Shown: positions 25,690 to 35,300, counted from the stretch's first letter. The stretch is 64,000 nt of DNA from Albitalea sp966211955 (GCA_966211955.1 CBIHOF010000027.1:1-64000); one strand, 5' to 3'. Notes: a model not told the origin generated them from the sequence alone. Numbers and translations: made by a program.

Positions 25690-26481
25690 TCAGGGTCCTG
25701 ACGATTCGAGTTCCGCGCCTGGCATTCGCGTGAACGACGTTGCGCCGTTCGGCAGCCGGCCCGCGATGATCATCCCGAGCACCGTGTCTTCGTCGACGTC
25801 GGCGGTGCGGTAGGTGCCGACCGCGCGTCCGTTCTTCATCACGCACAGCCTGTCGCTCAGCGCGAACACGTCGGGCAGGTCGTGCGAGATGAGGATGATG
25901 CCCACGCCCTGCGTCTTGAGCATGCGCACGAGGTCGTGCACCATGCGCGTCTCCTCGGGGCCGAGCGCGGCGCAAGGCTCGTCCATGATCAGCACGCGTG
26001 CATTGAAGTAGAGCGCGCGCGAGATCGCCACCACCTGCCGCTGGCCCCCCGACAGCGAGCGCACCGGCACGTGGATGTTGTGGAAGTTCGGGTTGAGGCG
26101 CTTGAAGACCGCGCGCGCGGCCGCTTCCATCGCATCGTCGTCCAGCGTGCCGAAGCGCGTGAGCAGCTCGCGGCCGAGGAAGAGGTTGGTCACGGCGTCG
26201 AGGTTGTCGGCAAGGGCCAGCGTCTGGTAGATGGTCTCGATGCCCAGGGCCTGAGCCTGTGCGGGGCTTCGGATGTCGACCGCACGGCCATCGACGCGGA
26301 TCTCGCCCGCGTCCTGCGGGAAAGCGCCGGCGAGGATCTTCATCAAGGTCGACTTGCCCGCGCCGTTATGCCCGAGCAGCGCGAGCACCTCGCCCGCGTG
26401 AACCGAGAGGCTCATGCCCTCGACCGCATGGACGCCGCCGAAGGCCTTGCTGATGCCATGCATCGAGACAAGCGGCGTCAT
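25690..26481 (-). CDS. xylG: Sugar ABC transporter ATPase (xylose type, single domain)
   Basis: From MTPLVSMHGISKAFGG the product is about 263 residues, with one ABC domain: Walker A GHNGAGKST, signature SLSGGQRQ, Walker B ARVLIMDEPCAALG and switch His (SHDLPD). E. coli XylG has two tandem ABC domains (about 510 residues); this shorter form resembles FrcA-type sugar ATPases and would act as a homodimer. The usual Thr of DEPTAALG is Cys here. It is last in the operon xylF-xylH-xylG, separated from xylH by a 109-base spacer with two strong hairpins. Confidence 0.88.
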   Translation of the reverse strand: MTPLVSMHGISKAFGGVHAVEGMSLSVHAGEVLALLGHNGAGKSTLMKILAGAFPQDAGEIRVDGRAVDIRSPAQAQALGIETIYQTLALADNLDAVTNLFLGRELLTRFGTLDDDAMEAAARAVFKRLNPNFHNIHVPVRSLSGGQRQVVAISRALYFNARVLIMDEPCAALGPEETRMVHDLVRMLKTQGVGIILISHDLPDVFALSDRLCVMKNGRAVGTYRTADVDEDTVLGMIIAGRLPNGATSFTRMPGAELESSGP

Positions 26482-26491
26482 GACAGCACCC

Positions 26492-26552
26492 CGCTCGCCG
26501 AGTACGGCGAGCGACCCTCCGAGAGGGCCGGGCCTTGCTTGGGGCGGCCCGG
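26492..26552 (-). other. Two strong hairpins between xylH and xylG
   Basis: A 9-bp perfect stem CGCTCGCCG/CGGCGAGCG with loop AGTA (26492-26513) and a 7-bp stem CCGGGCC/GGCCCGG (26528-26552). They lie in the only sizeable spacer inside the transporter operon and could set the relative amount of the ATPase by processing or attenuation. No U-run follows. Confidence 0.55.
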
Positions 26553-26590
26553 CGCGGCGGCCCGCGAAAGACAGGTGGACAGTGGATGGC

Positions 26591-27775
26591 TCATGCAACA
26601 CGCTCCCCGGTGGCGCGCCGGAACAGCACGTCGAAGACCACGGCGACGATCAGCACCTGCCCGACGATGACCATGCGCCAGCCGATGGCCACGTCCAGCA
26701 GCAGCAGGCCGCCTTCGAGGAACTGGATCACCAGCGCGCCGAGCACCGTGCCCAGCACGCTGCCGCTGCCGCCCGACAGCGCCACGCCGCCGATCACCGC
26801 GGCTGCGATGACGTACAGCTCCTGGTTCGTGCCGAGCGAGTTGGTGCCGGCGTTCAATCGCGCCACCGCGACGATGGCCGCCACCGTGACCAGCACGGAC
26901 AGCAGCAGGAACAGCTGCAGCATCACCCGGCGCACGGGGATGCCGACGAGCAGCGCCGCTTCGGGGTTGCCGCCGATCGCATAGACGTAGCGGCCGAAGC
27001 GCGTGCGCTTGACGATGAACGACATGACCACGACCACCCCGGCCCAGATCAGCACCGGCACGGGAATGCCCTGGCGCTCGGGCCGGTCCCCGATGCGGTA
27101 GGAACTCATCGCGGCGGCGAAGCCGATCGCCGCGACGCAGAACAAGGTGGTCGCGCCGATGTCGAACCACAGCGGCCGCGGCGCGAGCCCGTGGCCTTGC
27201 TGGCTGCGCCGGCGCTGCCAGGTGCGCGCGACCAGCCATGCCGACACGCCCATCGCGAGCAGCATGCTCGGCAGCGGGCCGATGGCGCCGTCCAGGCCGC
27301 CGCCGAGCATCAGGAAGAAAGGGTCGGTGACCGGCTGCGTCTTGCCCGATGCCACCAGGAAGGCAGCACCGCGCAGCGACATCAGCCCGCCCAGCGTCAC
27401 GACGAACGACGCCACGCCGAGACCCGCAATCAGCCAGCCCTGGTAGAGCCCCACCGCGAGAGCGAGGGCCAGCCCGGCCGCGCTGGCCGCGGCCCAGTGC
27501 CAACCCTTCGTGTACATCAGGAACGCGATGAGCACGCCCACCAGGCCCATGGCCGAGCCGACCGAGAGGTCGATGTGGCGCGCGACGATGACCAGTGCCA
27601 TCGCCGTGGCCACGATGCCCACCACCGCCGTCTGCTGCGCGATGTTGTAGAGGTTCTCGGCGGTGAAGAACTGGCCCGTCATCACATGGAAGACGAGCCC
27701 GAGTGCCACCAGCACCGCGGCCATGATCGACAACCGGAGGTCCTGCGGGCTGAGCTGCAGGCGTCGAAGCATCAT
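26591..27775 (-). CDS. xylH: Xylose-type ABC transporter permease
   Basis: From the ATG at 27775 (MMLRRLQLSPQDLR; one base overlap with the xylF stop) the product is 394 residues with about 10 or more membrane segments. It has RbsC/XylH-family motifs: IVARHIDLSVGS, FVVTLGGLMSLRGAAFL, YAIGGNPEAALLVGIP and GGVALSGGSGSVLGTVLGA. XylH forms the inner-membrane channel for D-xylose delivered by XylF. The long loop with QRRRSQQGHG in the middle is typical of the xylose subgroup. The one-base stop/start overlap indicates translational coupling with xylF. Confidence 0.93.
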   Translation of the reverse strand: MMLRRLQLSPQDLRLSIMAAVLVALGLVFHVMTGQFFTAENLYNIAQQTAVVGIVATAMALVIVARHIDLSVGSAMGLVGVLIAFLMYTKGWHWAAASAAGLALALAVGLYQGWLIAGLGVASFVVTLGGLMSLRGAAFLVASGKTQPVTDPFFLMLGGGLDGAIGPLPSMLLAMGVSAWLVARTWQRRRSQQGHGLAPRPLWFDIGATTLFCVAAIGFAAAMSSYRIGDRPERQGIPVPVLIWAGVVVVMSFIVKRTRFGRYVYAIGGNPEAALLVGIPVRRVMLQLFLLLSVLVTVAAIVAVARLNAGTNSLGTNQELYVIAAAVIGGVALSGGSGSVLGTVLGALVIQFLEGGLLLLDVAIGWRMVIVGQVLIVAVVFDVLFRRATGERVA

Positions 27776-28800
27776 CACTTGCAGGCGGGCGGTGCGTCGG
27801 CGGCATTCACACCGCGACAGACTTCTTCCTTGCTGATATGCCCGGCCTTGATGGCGACATCGAGGTTGGCGCGCGTGATGGGCACGGCCTTGAGGAACAT
27901 CGCGTCCAACGTCAGCTTCTTCTCGCCGCCGGACCACTTCGTCGAGTTCGGCACCGGCTTGCCGGCGGCCATCGCCACGGCGGCGCTGGCGGCTTCGCGG
28001 CCGAGGTCGCGTGCGTCCTTCCACACCGAGACCGTCTGCGTGCCCAGCGCCACGCGGTTCAGCGCCGCGTGGTCGCCGTCCTGGCCCGACACCGGCACGC
28101 CCTTGAGCCCGCGCGCCGCGAGCGCCGCCACCACGCCGCCTGCGGTGCCGTCGTTGGAGGCGACCACCGCATCCACCTTGCCGCCGTTGCGCGTGAGGAT
28201 CTGCTCCATGTTGCGCTGCGCCACCTCGGGCTTCCAGCCTTCGGTGTATTCCTCGCCCACGATCTTCACGTCGCCCTTCTTGATGGCCGCGTCCAGCACC
28301 TCCTGCTGGCCGGCGCGCAGGAAGTCCGCGTTCGGGTCGGTGGGCGAGCCCTTGATCATCACGTAGTTGCCCTTCGGTCTGGCGGCGAACACGCCGCGCG
28401 CCTGCATGCGGCCCACTTCCTTGTTGTCGAAGGTGATGTAGAACACGCCCGGCGCTTCGATCAGCCGGTCGTAGGCGATCACCGGGATGTTGCGCGCCTT
28501 GGCCTTGGCAATCGCCGGCAGGATCGCGTCCTTGTCCATCGCAAGCACGATCAGCACCTTGGCGCCCTTGGCGATCAGGCTGTCGATGTCGGCGAGCTGC
28601 TTCTCAGGCGAGCCTGCGGCGTCCGCGCTGGCGTAGGTGGCGCCGGACTTGGCCAGCTGGTCCTTGATGGCGCGCTCGTCGGTCTTCCAGCGCTCCTCCT
28701 GGAAGTTCGACCAGCTCACGCCGACGGTCTGGGCATGGGCGTGCATGGCGCCAAGGCCGAGGACCGCGGCGGCGAGCAGATGCAGGGCAGGTTTCTTCAT
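27775..28800 (-). CDS. xylF: D-xylose periplasmic binding protein
   Basis: The 341-residue product has a signal peptide (1-23, ending HAQ... after AMHAHA) and a type I periplasmic-binding fold. It shows XylF hallmarks: VGVSWSNFQEERWKTDE, YDRLI, KGSPTDPNADFLR, VASNDGTAGGVV, PVSGQDGD and TQTVSVWKDAR. It captures D-xylose released in the periplasm by alpha- and beta-xylosidases and delivers it to XylHG. It follows the GH43 gene by 52 bases, so transporter and xylosidase genes appear to form one unit with GH51. Confidence 0.95.
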   Translation of the reverse strand: MKKPALHLLAAAVLGLGAMHAHAQTVGVSWSNFQEERWKTDERAIKDQLAKSGATYASADAAGSPEKQLADIDSLIAKGAKVLIVLAMDKDAILPAIAKAKARNIPVIAYDRLIEAPGVFYITFDNKEVGRMQARGVFAARPKGNYVMIKGSPTDPNADFLRAGQQEVLDAAIKKGDVKIVGEEYTEGWKPEVAQRNMEQILTRNGGKVDAVVASNDGTAGGVVAALAARGLKGVPVSGQDGDHAALNRVALGTQTVSVWKDARDLGREAASAAVAMAAGKPVPNSTKWSGGEKKLTLDAMFLKAVPITRANLDVAIKAGHISKEEVCRGVNAADAPPACK

Positions 28801-28852
28801 GGCTGTTCTCCTGTGGGCAAGTGGATGGGGCAGTGCGAGTGGTACAGCGGGC

Positions 28853-30454
28853 TCAGGTGGAAACGGCAGGGTTGCCGTGGTAGCGAAAGCGACGCCAGCG
28901 AATCTCGCCAGCGCCGGCGGCGAACAACGCGATCCGCAGGCTCAGGAAGCCGCCGAACACGTTGTGGTGGAAGCCGGAGACTTCCCGCTGCCAGGAATGC
29001 TGTGTCCACTTCCTCCCGTCGAGCGAGGTGTGGATGGTGACCACGTTGTCGTGGTTGACGAGCTTCACATGCACGTTGCGCGCGTCGAAGGGCTGGCGCA
29101 TCCAGCTCACTTCCTCGCGGTGATAGGTGAGCATCTGCCCCTTGCCGAAGCCGATGCCGATGAATGCGTTGGCGTCGTAGTACAGGCACAGGCCGCCTTG
29201 CGCGTCGCCGATCAGCTCCAGCTCGACCGACGCTTCATAGCTGCGGTCGCCCGGCAGGCAGGTGAGCGGGGAACAGTCGGCGGGCGAGCTGCCCTTGGCC
29301 TGCATGACGAGTGCATGGTCCTCGAAGCGAAGGCGGCGCATCTCGTCGGGGCCGGGCGCGAAGAAGCTCCATTGCAGGCCGAGCTTGCCGCCTGCGAATT
29401 CATCCGACAGCGCGATGCCAGCGGGGCCGGCCACGCCGCCACGGGGCTTGCGCAGCGGCGTCGCGAGCGTGCCGCCCTTGGCGCGGAACCAGCCGTCGCG
29501 TGTCCATTCGATCGGCTCCATCAGCGTCTGGCGGCCCAGCGTGCGAAAGCCGTTCTCGTAGCCGTGGTAGACCATCCACCAGTCGCCGGCCGGCCCTTCG
29601 ACGATGCTTGCATGGCCGCGCGACCACCAGGGTTCGTCGGCGCTGGTGGTGCGCACGACGGGGTTGTGCGGGTCGTCTTCCCACGGGCCGTGGATGGACT
29701 TCGATCGCGCGACCGTCACCATGTGGCTGGTCGGCGGCCCCGAGGTGCCGCCGACCGCGGAGATCAGGTAGAACCACGCGCCGCGGCGAACGATCTTCGG
29801 CCCTTCGGGCGCGAACATCTCGACCACCCAGTCCTCGGGATAACGCCATGGCGTGTGCGCGTGTTCCAGCGGGCCGTCGGTGGACAGGCCATCGTCCGCG
29901 AGCCGCACGCGGCGGATGCCGTTGACGAAGAGGTAGCGCCTGCCATCCTCGCCGACCGCATGGCCCGGGTCGATGCATCCGGGCAGCTTGAGGTCGATCG
30001 GTTCGCTCCACGGGCCGCGGATGTCGTCGGCCCATACGACGAAGATGGCGATGCCCGCATCCTGCAGCACGGGGATGTAGATGTAGAAGCGCCCGCCATG
30101 CTTGACGAGGTCCGTCGCCCACACCGTGCCGATCGGCTGGGTGAGCGCGGCGGTGATCGGCGCCCAGTTGACGAGGTCGGTCGAATGCCAGATCACAGCG
30201 CCCGGGTAGGACCGGAACGACGAGAACGTCATGTAGTAGTCGGCGCCATCCTTCAGGACCGTCGGGTCCGGATGGTCACCCGGCACGATCGGGTTCTGGT
30301 AGGTGCCGTGTCCGAGGTCGGCCTTGCGCTGGCCATCGATGCCGTGGCCGAAGCGCGGCGCACGCGCGGGGGCCACCGCATTGACGGGGAGGGCAGGGAT
30401 GGCCGCTCCCGCCAAGGCTGCAGTGAACAGCTTGCGTCGCGACAAGGAATCCAT
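28853..30454 (-). CDS. GH43 beta-xylosidase / alpha-L-arabinofuranosidase
   Basis: The 533-residue product starts with a twin-arginine-type signal (SRRKLFTAALAG). A five-bladed GH43 propeller (about 48-330) follows with the catalytic base in HPDPTVL (Asp63), the modulating Asp in GCIDPGHAV and the acid Glu in EMFAPEGPKI. A C-terminal beta-sandwich (about 345-533) is of the GH43 C2/concanavalin-like type. Family members cleave xylosyl or arabinosyl units; which one cannot be decided here. It is 11 bases downstream of the GH51 arabinofuranosidase, so arabinose/xylose trimming is likely. Confidence 0.9.
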   Translation of the reverse strand: MDSLSRRKLFTAALAGAAIPALPVNAVAPARAPRFGHGIDGQRKADLGHGTYQNPIVPGDHPDPTVLKDGADYYMTFSSFRSYPGAVIWHSTDLVNWAPITAALTQPIGTVWATDLVKHGGRFYIYIPVLQDAGIAIFVVWADDIRGPWSEPIDLKLPGCIDPGHAVGEDGRRYLFVNGIRRVRLADDGLSTDGPLEHAHTPWRYPEDWVVEMFAPEGPKIVRRGAWFYLISAVGGTSGPPTSHMVTVARSKSIHGPWEDDPHNPVVRTTSADEPWWSRGHASIVEGPAGDWWMVYHGYENGFRTLGRQTLMEPIEWTRDGWFRAKGGTLATPLRKPRGGVAGPAGIALSDEFAGGKLGLQWSFFAPGPDEMRRLRFEDHALVMQAKGSSPADCSPLTCLPGDRSYEASVELELIGDAQGGLCLYYDANAFIGIGFGKGQMLTYHREEVSWMRQPFDARNVHVKLVNHDNVVTIHTSLDGRKWTQHSWQREVSGFHHNVFGGFLSLRIALFAAGAGEIRWRRFRYHGNPAVST

Positions 30455-30465
30455 CTGCCGTTGCT

Positions 30466-32001
30466 TCAGTGAACCGCCGGGACGGTGACGACCACGATGG
30501 ACTTGGGCGGCAGCACGAGCGTGAGCGGCGTCGCGCCGGATCCGGCGTCGTACGGCGCCGGCACCAGGGCGTTGGGTTGCGCGAACGTGTTGTGCGCGTC
30601 CATGGCAGCCGCGGTCAGGATGCGTCCGTGAGCCGTGCCGCTCAGGTTGGTGAGCACGCGCGCCGGCCGTTGCGGATCGAGGTTGACGAGTGCGAGCTGC
30701 ACGCTGCCGTCTGCCGCGCGCGCCACCGACACATCCACCGCCGGCAGTTCGACGCCACCCTCAGTCCAGCTGGGCGACTGCAGCGAAGCCTTCAGCGGCG
30801 TTGCACCGCGGAACGGCTTGTACAGGTCGAACGCGTGGTACGTCGGCGTCAGCAGCATGCGTGCTCCGTCGGTCAGTGCCAGTGCCTGCAGCACGTTGAC
30901 CATTTGCGCGATGTTCGCCATCTTCACGCGCTCGGTGTGGCGGTGAAAAGCGTTGAAGGATACTGCTGCGACCAGCGCATCGCGAAGCGAATTTTGTTGC
31001 TGCAGGAAGCCGGGATGGGAACCGGGCTCGGGGTCGTACCAGGTGCCCCATTCGTCCACGTACAGGGCGATGCGCTTGGCCGGATCGTGCTTGTCCATCA
31101 GGCGGCTGACGGCCTCGATACGCGGCTCGATGCCCATCGCACTCTTGAGCGTCTTCGCCCATTCCTGCGCATTGAAGCCGGTGGCGCTGCCATGCTTGGA
31201 CCAGTCGCCCGGCATGGTGTAGTAGTGCAGCGTCAGCGCATCCATGTGCGGCCCGGAGCGTTCCATCAGCGCCTCGACCAGGTGGTCGTTGCCCTGGCCG
31301 TCACCGGAGGCCACGCGCACCACCGGCGCATGCAGGAAGGTTTCGTATTGGTTGTGCAGGTCGGACTGGTATTCGGGGCGCATGTTGCCGCCGCAGCCCC
31401 AGCTCTCGTTGCCGATGCCGAAGTACTTGACCTTCCAGGGTTTCTCGCGGCCGTTGCGGCGGCGCTCTTCGGCCAGGGCCGACTTGCTGTCGGAGGTCAT
31501 GTACTCGAGCCACTGGCCCATCGCGCGCGGCGGCATGGAGCCCATGTTGCCCGCGAGGTAGGCCTCGCTGCCCATCTGCTCGACGAGGTCCATGAACTCG
31601 TGGGTTCCCACGCTGTTGGGCTCGATCACGTTGCCCCAGATCTTGTTCAGGCGGGCAGGGCGCTTCGAAGGCGCACCGATGCCGTCACGCCAGTCGTAGT
31701 CGTCGGCGAAGCAGCCGCCCGGCCAGCGCACCACCGGCACCTGCAGCCGGCGCAGGGCACCCACCACGTCATTGCGCCAGCCGCGCGTGTTGGGGATCTT
31801 CGATTCCGGGCCCACCCACAGCCCGCCGTAGATGCCGGTGCCCAGGTGCTCCGCGAACTGGCCATAGACCTCGGGCTCGATGCGCGGCCCGGCGGTCTGC
31901 GCCGTGATGGTGAGACGCACATCGACGGGTTCGGCGGCAACAGCCATGGTGTGGACGGTCATTGCAAGCGTTGCGGCATGCAGAAGGTGGGAAGGTTTCA
32001 T
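30466..32001 (-). CDS. Secreted GH51 alpha-L-arabinofuranosidase
   Basis: The 511-residue product has a signal peptide (ending AVAAE, about 23) and the GH51 pattern. It shows IEPEVYGQFAEHLG, VVRWPGGCFADDYDW, the acid/base Glu in FGIGNESWG and the nucleophile Glu in LYVDEWGTWYDP, followed by a C-terminal jelly roll. GH51 enzymes release terminal L-arabinofuranose, which decorates solanaceous xyloglucan and arabinoxylan. Most bacterial GH51 are cytoplasmic; the clear signal peptide places this one in the periplasm. It leads the GH51-GH43-xylFHG group and is separated from receptor 2 by strong hairpins. Confidence 0.94.
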   Translation of the reverse strand: MKPSHLLHAATLAMTVHTMAVAAEPVDVRLTITAQTAGPRIEPEVYGQFAEHLGTGIYGGLWVGPESKIPNTRGWRNDVVGALRRLQVPVVRWPGGCFADDYDWRDGIGAPSKRPARLNKIWGNVIEPNSVGTHEFMDLVEQMGSEAYLAGNMGSMPPRAMGQWLEYMTSDSKSALAEERRRNGREKPWKVKYFGIGNESWGCGGNMRPEYQSDLHNQYETFLHAPVVRVASGDGQGNDHLVEALMERSGPHMDALTLHYYTMPGDWSKHGSATGFNAQEWAKTLKSAMGIEPRIEAVSRLMDKHDPAKRIALYVDEWGTWYDPEPGSHPGFLQQQNSLRDALVAAVSFNAFHRHTERVKMANIAQMVNVLQALALTDGARMLLTPTYHAFDLYKPFRGATPLKASLQSPSWTEGGVELPAVDVSVARAADGSVQLALVNLDPQRPARVLTNLSGTAHGRILTAAAMDAHNTFAQPNALVPAPYDAGSGATPLTLVLPPKSIVVVTVPAVH

Positions 32002-32072
32002 GGGGAGCTTGGATCGTTTGGAAGTGCGGATGTGTTCGGGGTCGGTCCAATCAGGCGGGGACGTCTCGCGCG

Positions 32073-32113
32073 CCCTTGAATGTTCAAGGGCCGCGGCATC
32101 GCTGCCGCGGCCC
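32073..32113 (-). terminator. Overlapping hairpins between receptor 2 and GH51
   Basis: An 11-bp perfect stem GGGCCGCGGCA/TGCCGCGGCCC with loop TCGC (32088-32113) shares its lower three bases with a second palindrome CCCTTGAA-TG-TTCAAGGG (32073-32090), so the two cannot form fully together. A related GGGCCGCGGCA hairpin lies at about 32130-32155. No U-run follows. This looks like an attenuator or mRNA-stability element limiting read-through from receptor 2. Confidence 0.6.
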
Positions 32114-32170
32114 GGTCGGACCTTCGATCAGGGCCGCGGCACTGCTGCTGCGGCTGTCTCGACCACGGGG

Positions 32171-35100
32171 TCAGAACTCGTAGCGCCCCGTCAGCTGGAA
32201 GCTGCGGCCCGGGTAGAACCAGGCGCGGCCCATGTCGCCGATGTGCTGCTGCTGGGTCTGGCGGATGACGACGTCGGTGAGGTTCGTCACGCTGAACGAC
32301 ACGTTGAACGCATCGTTGAAGCGGTACGACATGCCGGCGTCCCACTGGCCAGTGGCCTCCTGCCAGGTCGGCAGGCCCCAACCCACGTCCTGGGCACCCG
32401 GACGAGCCGGATCCGCGCTCGTCGCGTCGGTGCCGCGCGTGCCGTTGGCGTCGGCCGACTGCAGGAAGCGGCTGCGCCAGCTGTAGGCCAGGCGCATCGA
32501 CAGCGGACCACGGTCGTACATCAACGTGAAGTTCAAGGCGTTCTTGGACATGTACGGCAGCGGCAGGTCATTGAACGGCAGGCCGTTCGTGTCGCATCCA
32601 TACACGTGCAGGCTGGCGTTCGAGTTGGCACTGCCCGCATCGCAGTACTGGTTGCTGTACTGCTTGTAGAGCGTCTGCTTCGCGTCGATGAAGGTGTAGT
32701 TCGCCGAGACGCCGAAGCCCTTGGCCCAGTCAGGCAGCTTGTCCTGCAGGAACGGCACCTTGTCCAGGTAGGTCATGCCCGCAACTTCGAAGCCCGAGAC
32801 CTTGGCTTTTGCGACGTTGTCCGGACCGGTGATCGCAAACGTCTGCGGGTTGCCCCCCTGGCTGTTGAACGTGCGGGTGTAGATGGTGTTCATCATGATG
32901 TCCTTGACATCCTTGTGGAACACCGTGCCGGTGATCGACTGCCCGTCACGCGGGTACCACTCGAGCGCGAGGTCGTAGCTGTTGGCCATGGTCGGCTTGA
33001 GCTTGACGTTGCCCTTGTTCTCCCCCGTGTAGGCCACCGTGTTGTTGGCGCTGTTGTAGTCCTGCTTGAGCGTCACGTACTCGGTGAGCTTGTCGAAGCT
33101 GGGCCGGTTCATGCCTTGCGACATGGCCAGGCGGCCTTGCAGGTTCTTTGCCAGGTCCACCTTGAGGTTCAGCGAGGGCAGTGCCTTCAAGAAGGTGTGC
33201 TCGATGTCCAGCGGCCGAGCGATCTTGTCGAAGCGCGGCAGATCCGGAGGCGTGGTCGAGCTGTACTGCGGGTCCAGGAGCTCGTAGCCGTGGGAGACGG
33301 CTCTCGTGCGCACGACGCGCACGCCGAGGTTGCCTTCGACCGGGTACTTCCAATCGTCGAAGCCGAAACGCAGCGTGCCGTAGATCGCCTGGGTCTGCTC
33401 GGCCTGGGAACTGCTCTTTTCCGGGTTGCCGTCGTATACGAGCGGGTTGAGCGCGAAGGAGTCCTTCTGGCAGTTGTCGGGCGGGGTGCCGTCGGCGCGC
33501 GCCTTGTCCAGGCACATCTGATAGCGCTGGTCGCGGATCACCTGCTGGTACGCGTTCGGATAGTCGTGGACGAAAGCCTGGGTCGGGAAGACGACGTTGG
33601 GCAGTGTGCCCACCTTGCCGCGGTAGAAGTTGCCGTAGTTGAACAGCTCGGTCGGGATCGCGTAGTTCGAATCGCCCATGTAGGCGAAGTTGCCGCGTTG
33701 CCAACCGGTGGCCGGAGTCGAGGGCGGGACCTGGCCCGGGGTGACGTTGTCGCGCACACCCCATGGCTCGGCCACGGACCTCCACGTGTCGCCGGTGGCG
33801 TCGTAGTGGTTGGCGGTGCGGTAGGTCAGGCGCGTGCCGAAGCGGAAGTCACGAAGGACGGGATGCTCGAAGCGCAGCTTGGCATCGGCCTTCCACGCAT
33901 AGAGGTCCGCATCGGCCTTGCTCGCGCCGGGCATGACATGGTCGACGAAGTAGTTCGCCGGGTTGGCAAGGAAGTCCGTCGCGGCCTGGTTGAAGCCGAT
34001 GCGCACGGGGGAGGTGCCCGAGGCATCGACGTTCATCCCCGGCGAGAAGGTGGCCAGCGCAATCATCGAGCCGAAGCTGTCGTTGGTCGCATGCACCCAT
34101 TGCAGGTCGTTCTGGACGCTCCAGCGGTCGTTGATCGCCCACTTGAAGTTCCACGCCAGTTCCTGCGTTGCCGACTTCCGGTCAGAGAAGCCGGCATTCG
34201 CGTTGAACGGAATGCCGCCAGCGAGGAACTTGTTCGCACCCTTGCTGCCCGGCATGGACATGTCGCCCGACTGGAACACGCCCGCATCGTCATAGACGCC
34301 GTTCTGGACGACGATCTTGTACGGCGAGGCGCCGTAGTTGCCTCCCATGTCGAGGAAGGTGGCCGTCTCGGTCTCGCGCTGGCGCGAGGCGGAGCCGAAG
34401 TACGTCAGCGCCGACTGCATGTCGTTCTTCTTCCACTGCAGCGCAGCGTAGAGTCCCTCGCGGTCGGTTTCGCCGGTGTTGGTGCGCCACGACGCGCCGG
34501 CGGGGATCCACGCGGTCTTGCCGGGCAGGAGGTCCGTGCGCGGGTAGTAGGCACCCAGCTGCAGCGTCTCGTTCTGGTAGGTCGAGCGGTTGTGCGCCAC
34601 GTCGACCAGCACGCCCCAGTGGCCCGATTCCGCGTCCCACTGGTTGGTGAACAGCGCCGAGATGCCGGGCGAGTGCTTGCCGGACACCTGCGCGTAGTTG
34701 TCCTGCAGGCTGAGGACGCCCTTGCGGCCCTTGAAGTCGAAGGGCAGTGCCGTGCGAAGGTTCACGAGGCCGCTGATGGCGCCTTCGACGAGTTCGGACG
34801 ACGGGTTCTTGTAGACGTCCACGCCGGCCATCAGTTCGGGAGGAATGTCACCCCAGCTCAGTTCACGGCCCGGCCAGCCGGCCGAGAAGGACTCGCGGCC
34901 GTTCAGCGTGGACGAACCCCAGCTCAGGCCGCGCACGCTGATGCCCGAGCCTTCGACCGAGAAGTGTTCCGGGTCACCGCGCGAGCGGTTGCGGTCCATG
35001 GTGACGCCAACGACGCGCTGCAGCACTTCGGTGATCGACTTGTCCGGCAGCTTGCCGGCTTCCTCGGCTTGCACCGAGTCGACGATTTCTTCCGCGTTCT

Positions 35101-35260
35101 GCTTGAGTTTTTGCGCCGACTGCAGCGCAGCCCGCTGGCCGGTCACGACCACCGGCGCCAGGGGCACGGGGTCGGTGCTCTGCGCATACACCGCACCTGC
35201 GGCGAGCAGGAGTGCCTGGGCTACGGCTCCCGAAATGGCCGTTCGCTTGAACTGTCTCAT
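32171..35260 (-). CDS. TonB-dependent outer-membrane receptor 2
   Basis: The 1029-residue product has a signal peptide (MRQFKRTAISGAVAQALLLA, cleaved near VYAQ). The TonB-box-like VVVTGQRAALQSAQ and plug PDKSITEVLQRVVGV follow. A long barrel ends in Phe (LTGRYEF), with many Trp/Tyr residues. It is a paralogue of receptor 1 at 7409 (shared plug, IRGL, LPFDFKG, SMRLAYSWRSKYLQ-like motifs). It follows the Ig-repeat lipoprotein by 40 bases under element D, a pairing that mirrors a SusC-like importer with a surface glycan-binding partner. Likely ligand: xyloglucan oligosaccharides. Confidence 0.95.
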   Translation of the reverse strand: MRQFKRTAISGAVAQALLLAAGAVYAQSTDPVPLAPVVVTGQRAALQSAQKLKQNAEEIVDSVQAEEAGKLPDKSITEVLQRVVGVTMDRNRSRGDPEHFSVEGSGISVRGLSWGSSTLNGRESFSAGWPGRELSWGDIPPELMAGVDVYKNPSSELVEGAISGLVNLRTALPFDFKGRKGVLSLQDNYAQVSGKHSPGISALFTNQWDAESGHWGVLVDVAHNRSTYQNETLQLGAYYPRTDLLPGKTAWIPAGASWRTNTGETDREGLYAALQWKKNDMQSALTYFGSASRQRETETATFLDMGGNYGASPYKIVVQNGVYDDAGVFQSGDMSMPGSKGANKFLAGGIPFNANAGFSDRKSATQELAWNFKWAINDRWSVQNDLQWVHATNDSFGSMIALATFSPGMNVDASGTSPVRIGFNQAATDFLANPANYFVDHVMPGASKADADLYAWKADAKLRFEHPVLRDFRFGTRLTYRTANHYDATGDTWRSVAEPWGVRDNVTPGQVPPSTPATGWQRGNFAYMGDSNYAIPTELFNYGNFYRGKVGTLPNVVFPTQAFVHDYPNAYQQVIRDQRYQMCLDKARADGTPPDNCQKDSFALNPLVYDGNPEKSSSQAEQTQAIYGTLRFGFDDWKYPVEGNLGVRVVRTRAVSHGYELLDPQYSSTTPPDLPRFDKIARPLDIEHTFLKALPSLNLKVDLAKNLQGRLAMSQGMNRPSFDKLTEYVTLKQDYNSANNTVAYTGENKGNVKLKPTMANSYDLALEWYPRDGQSITGTVFHKDVKDIMMNTIYTRTFNSQGGNPQTFAITGPDNVAKAKVSGFEVAGMTYLDKVPFLQDKLPDWAKGFGVSANYTFIDAKQTLYKQYSNQYCDAGSANSNASLHVYGCDTNGLPFNDLPLPYMSKNALNFTLMYDRGPLSMRLAYSWRSRFLQSADANGTRGTDATSADPARPGAQDVGWGLPTWQEATGQWDAGMSYRFNDAFNVSFSVTNLTDVVIRQTQQQHIGDMGRAWFYPGRSFQLTGRYEF

Positions 35261-35300
35261 CAGCTTGTCTCTCTTTGGTTGTAGTGGGTCGGCGGCGTGA

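Noticed and set aside
31880..35284. Open frame of 1134 codons on the plus strand opposite receptor 2 and its flanks
   Set aside because: His/Arg/Val-rich, no domain, antisense to an unmistakable TonB receptor; long antisense frames are expected in high-GC DNA.
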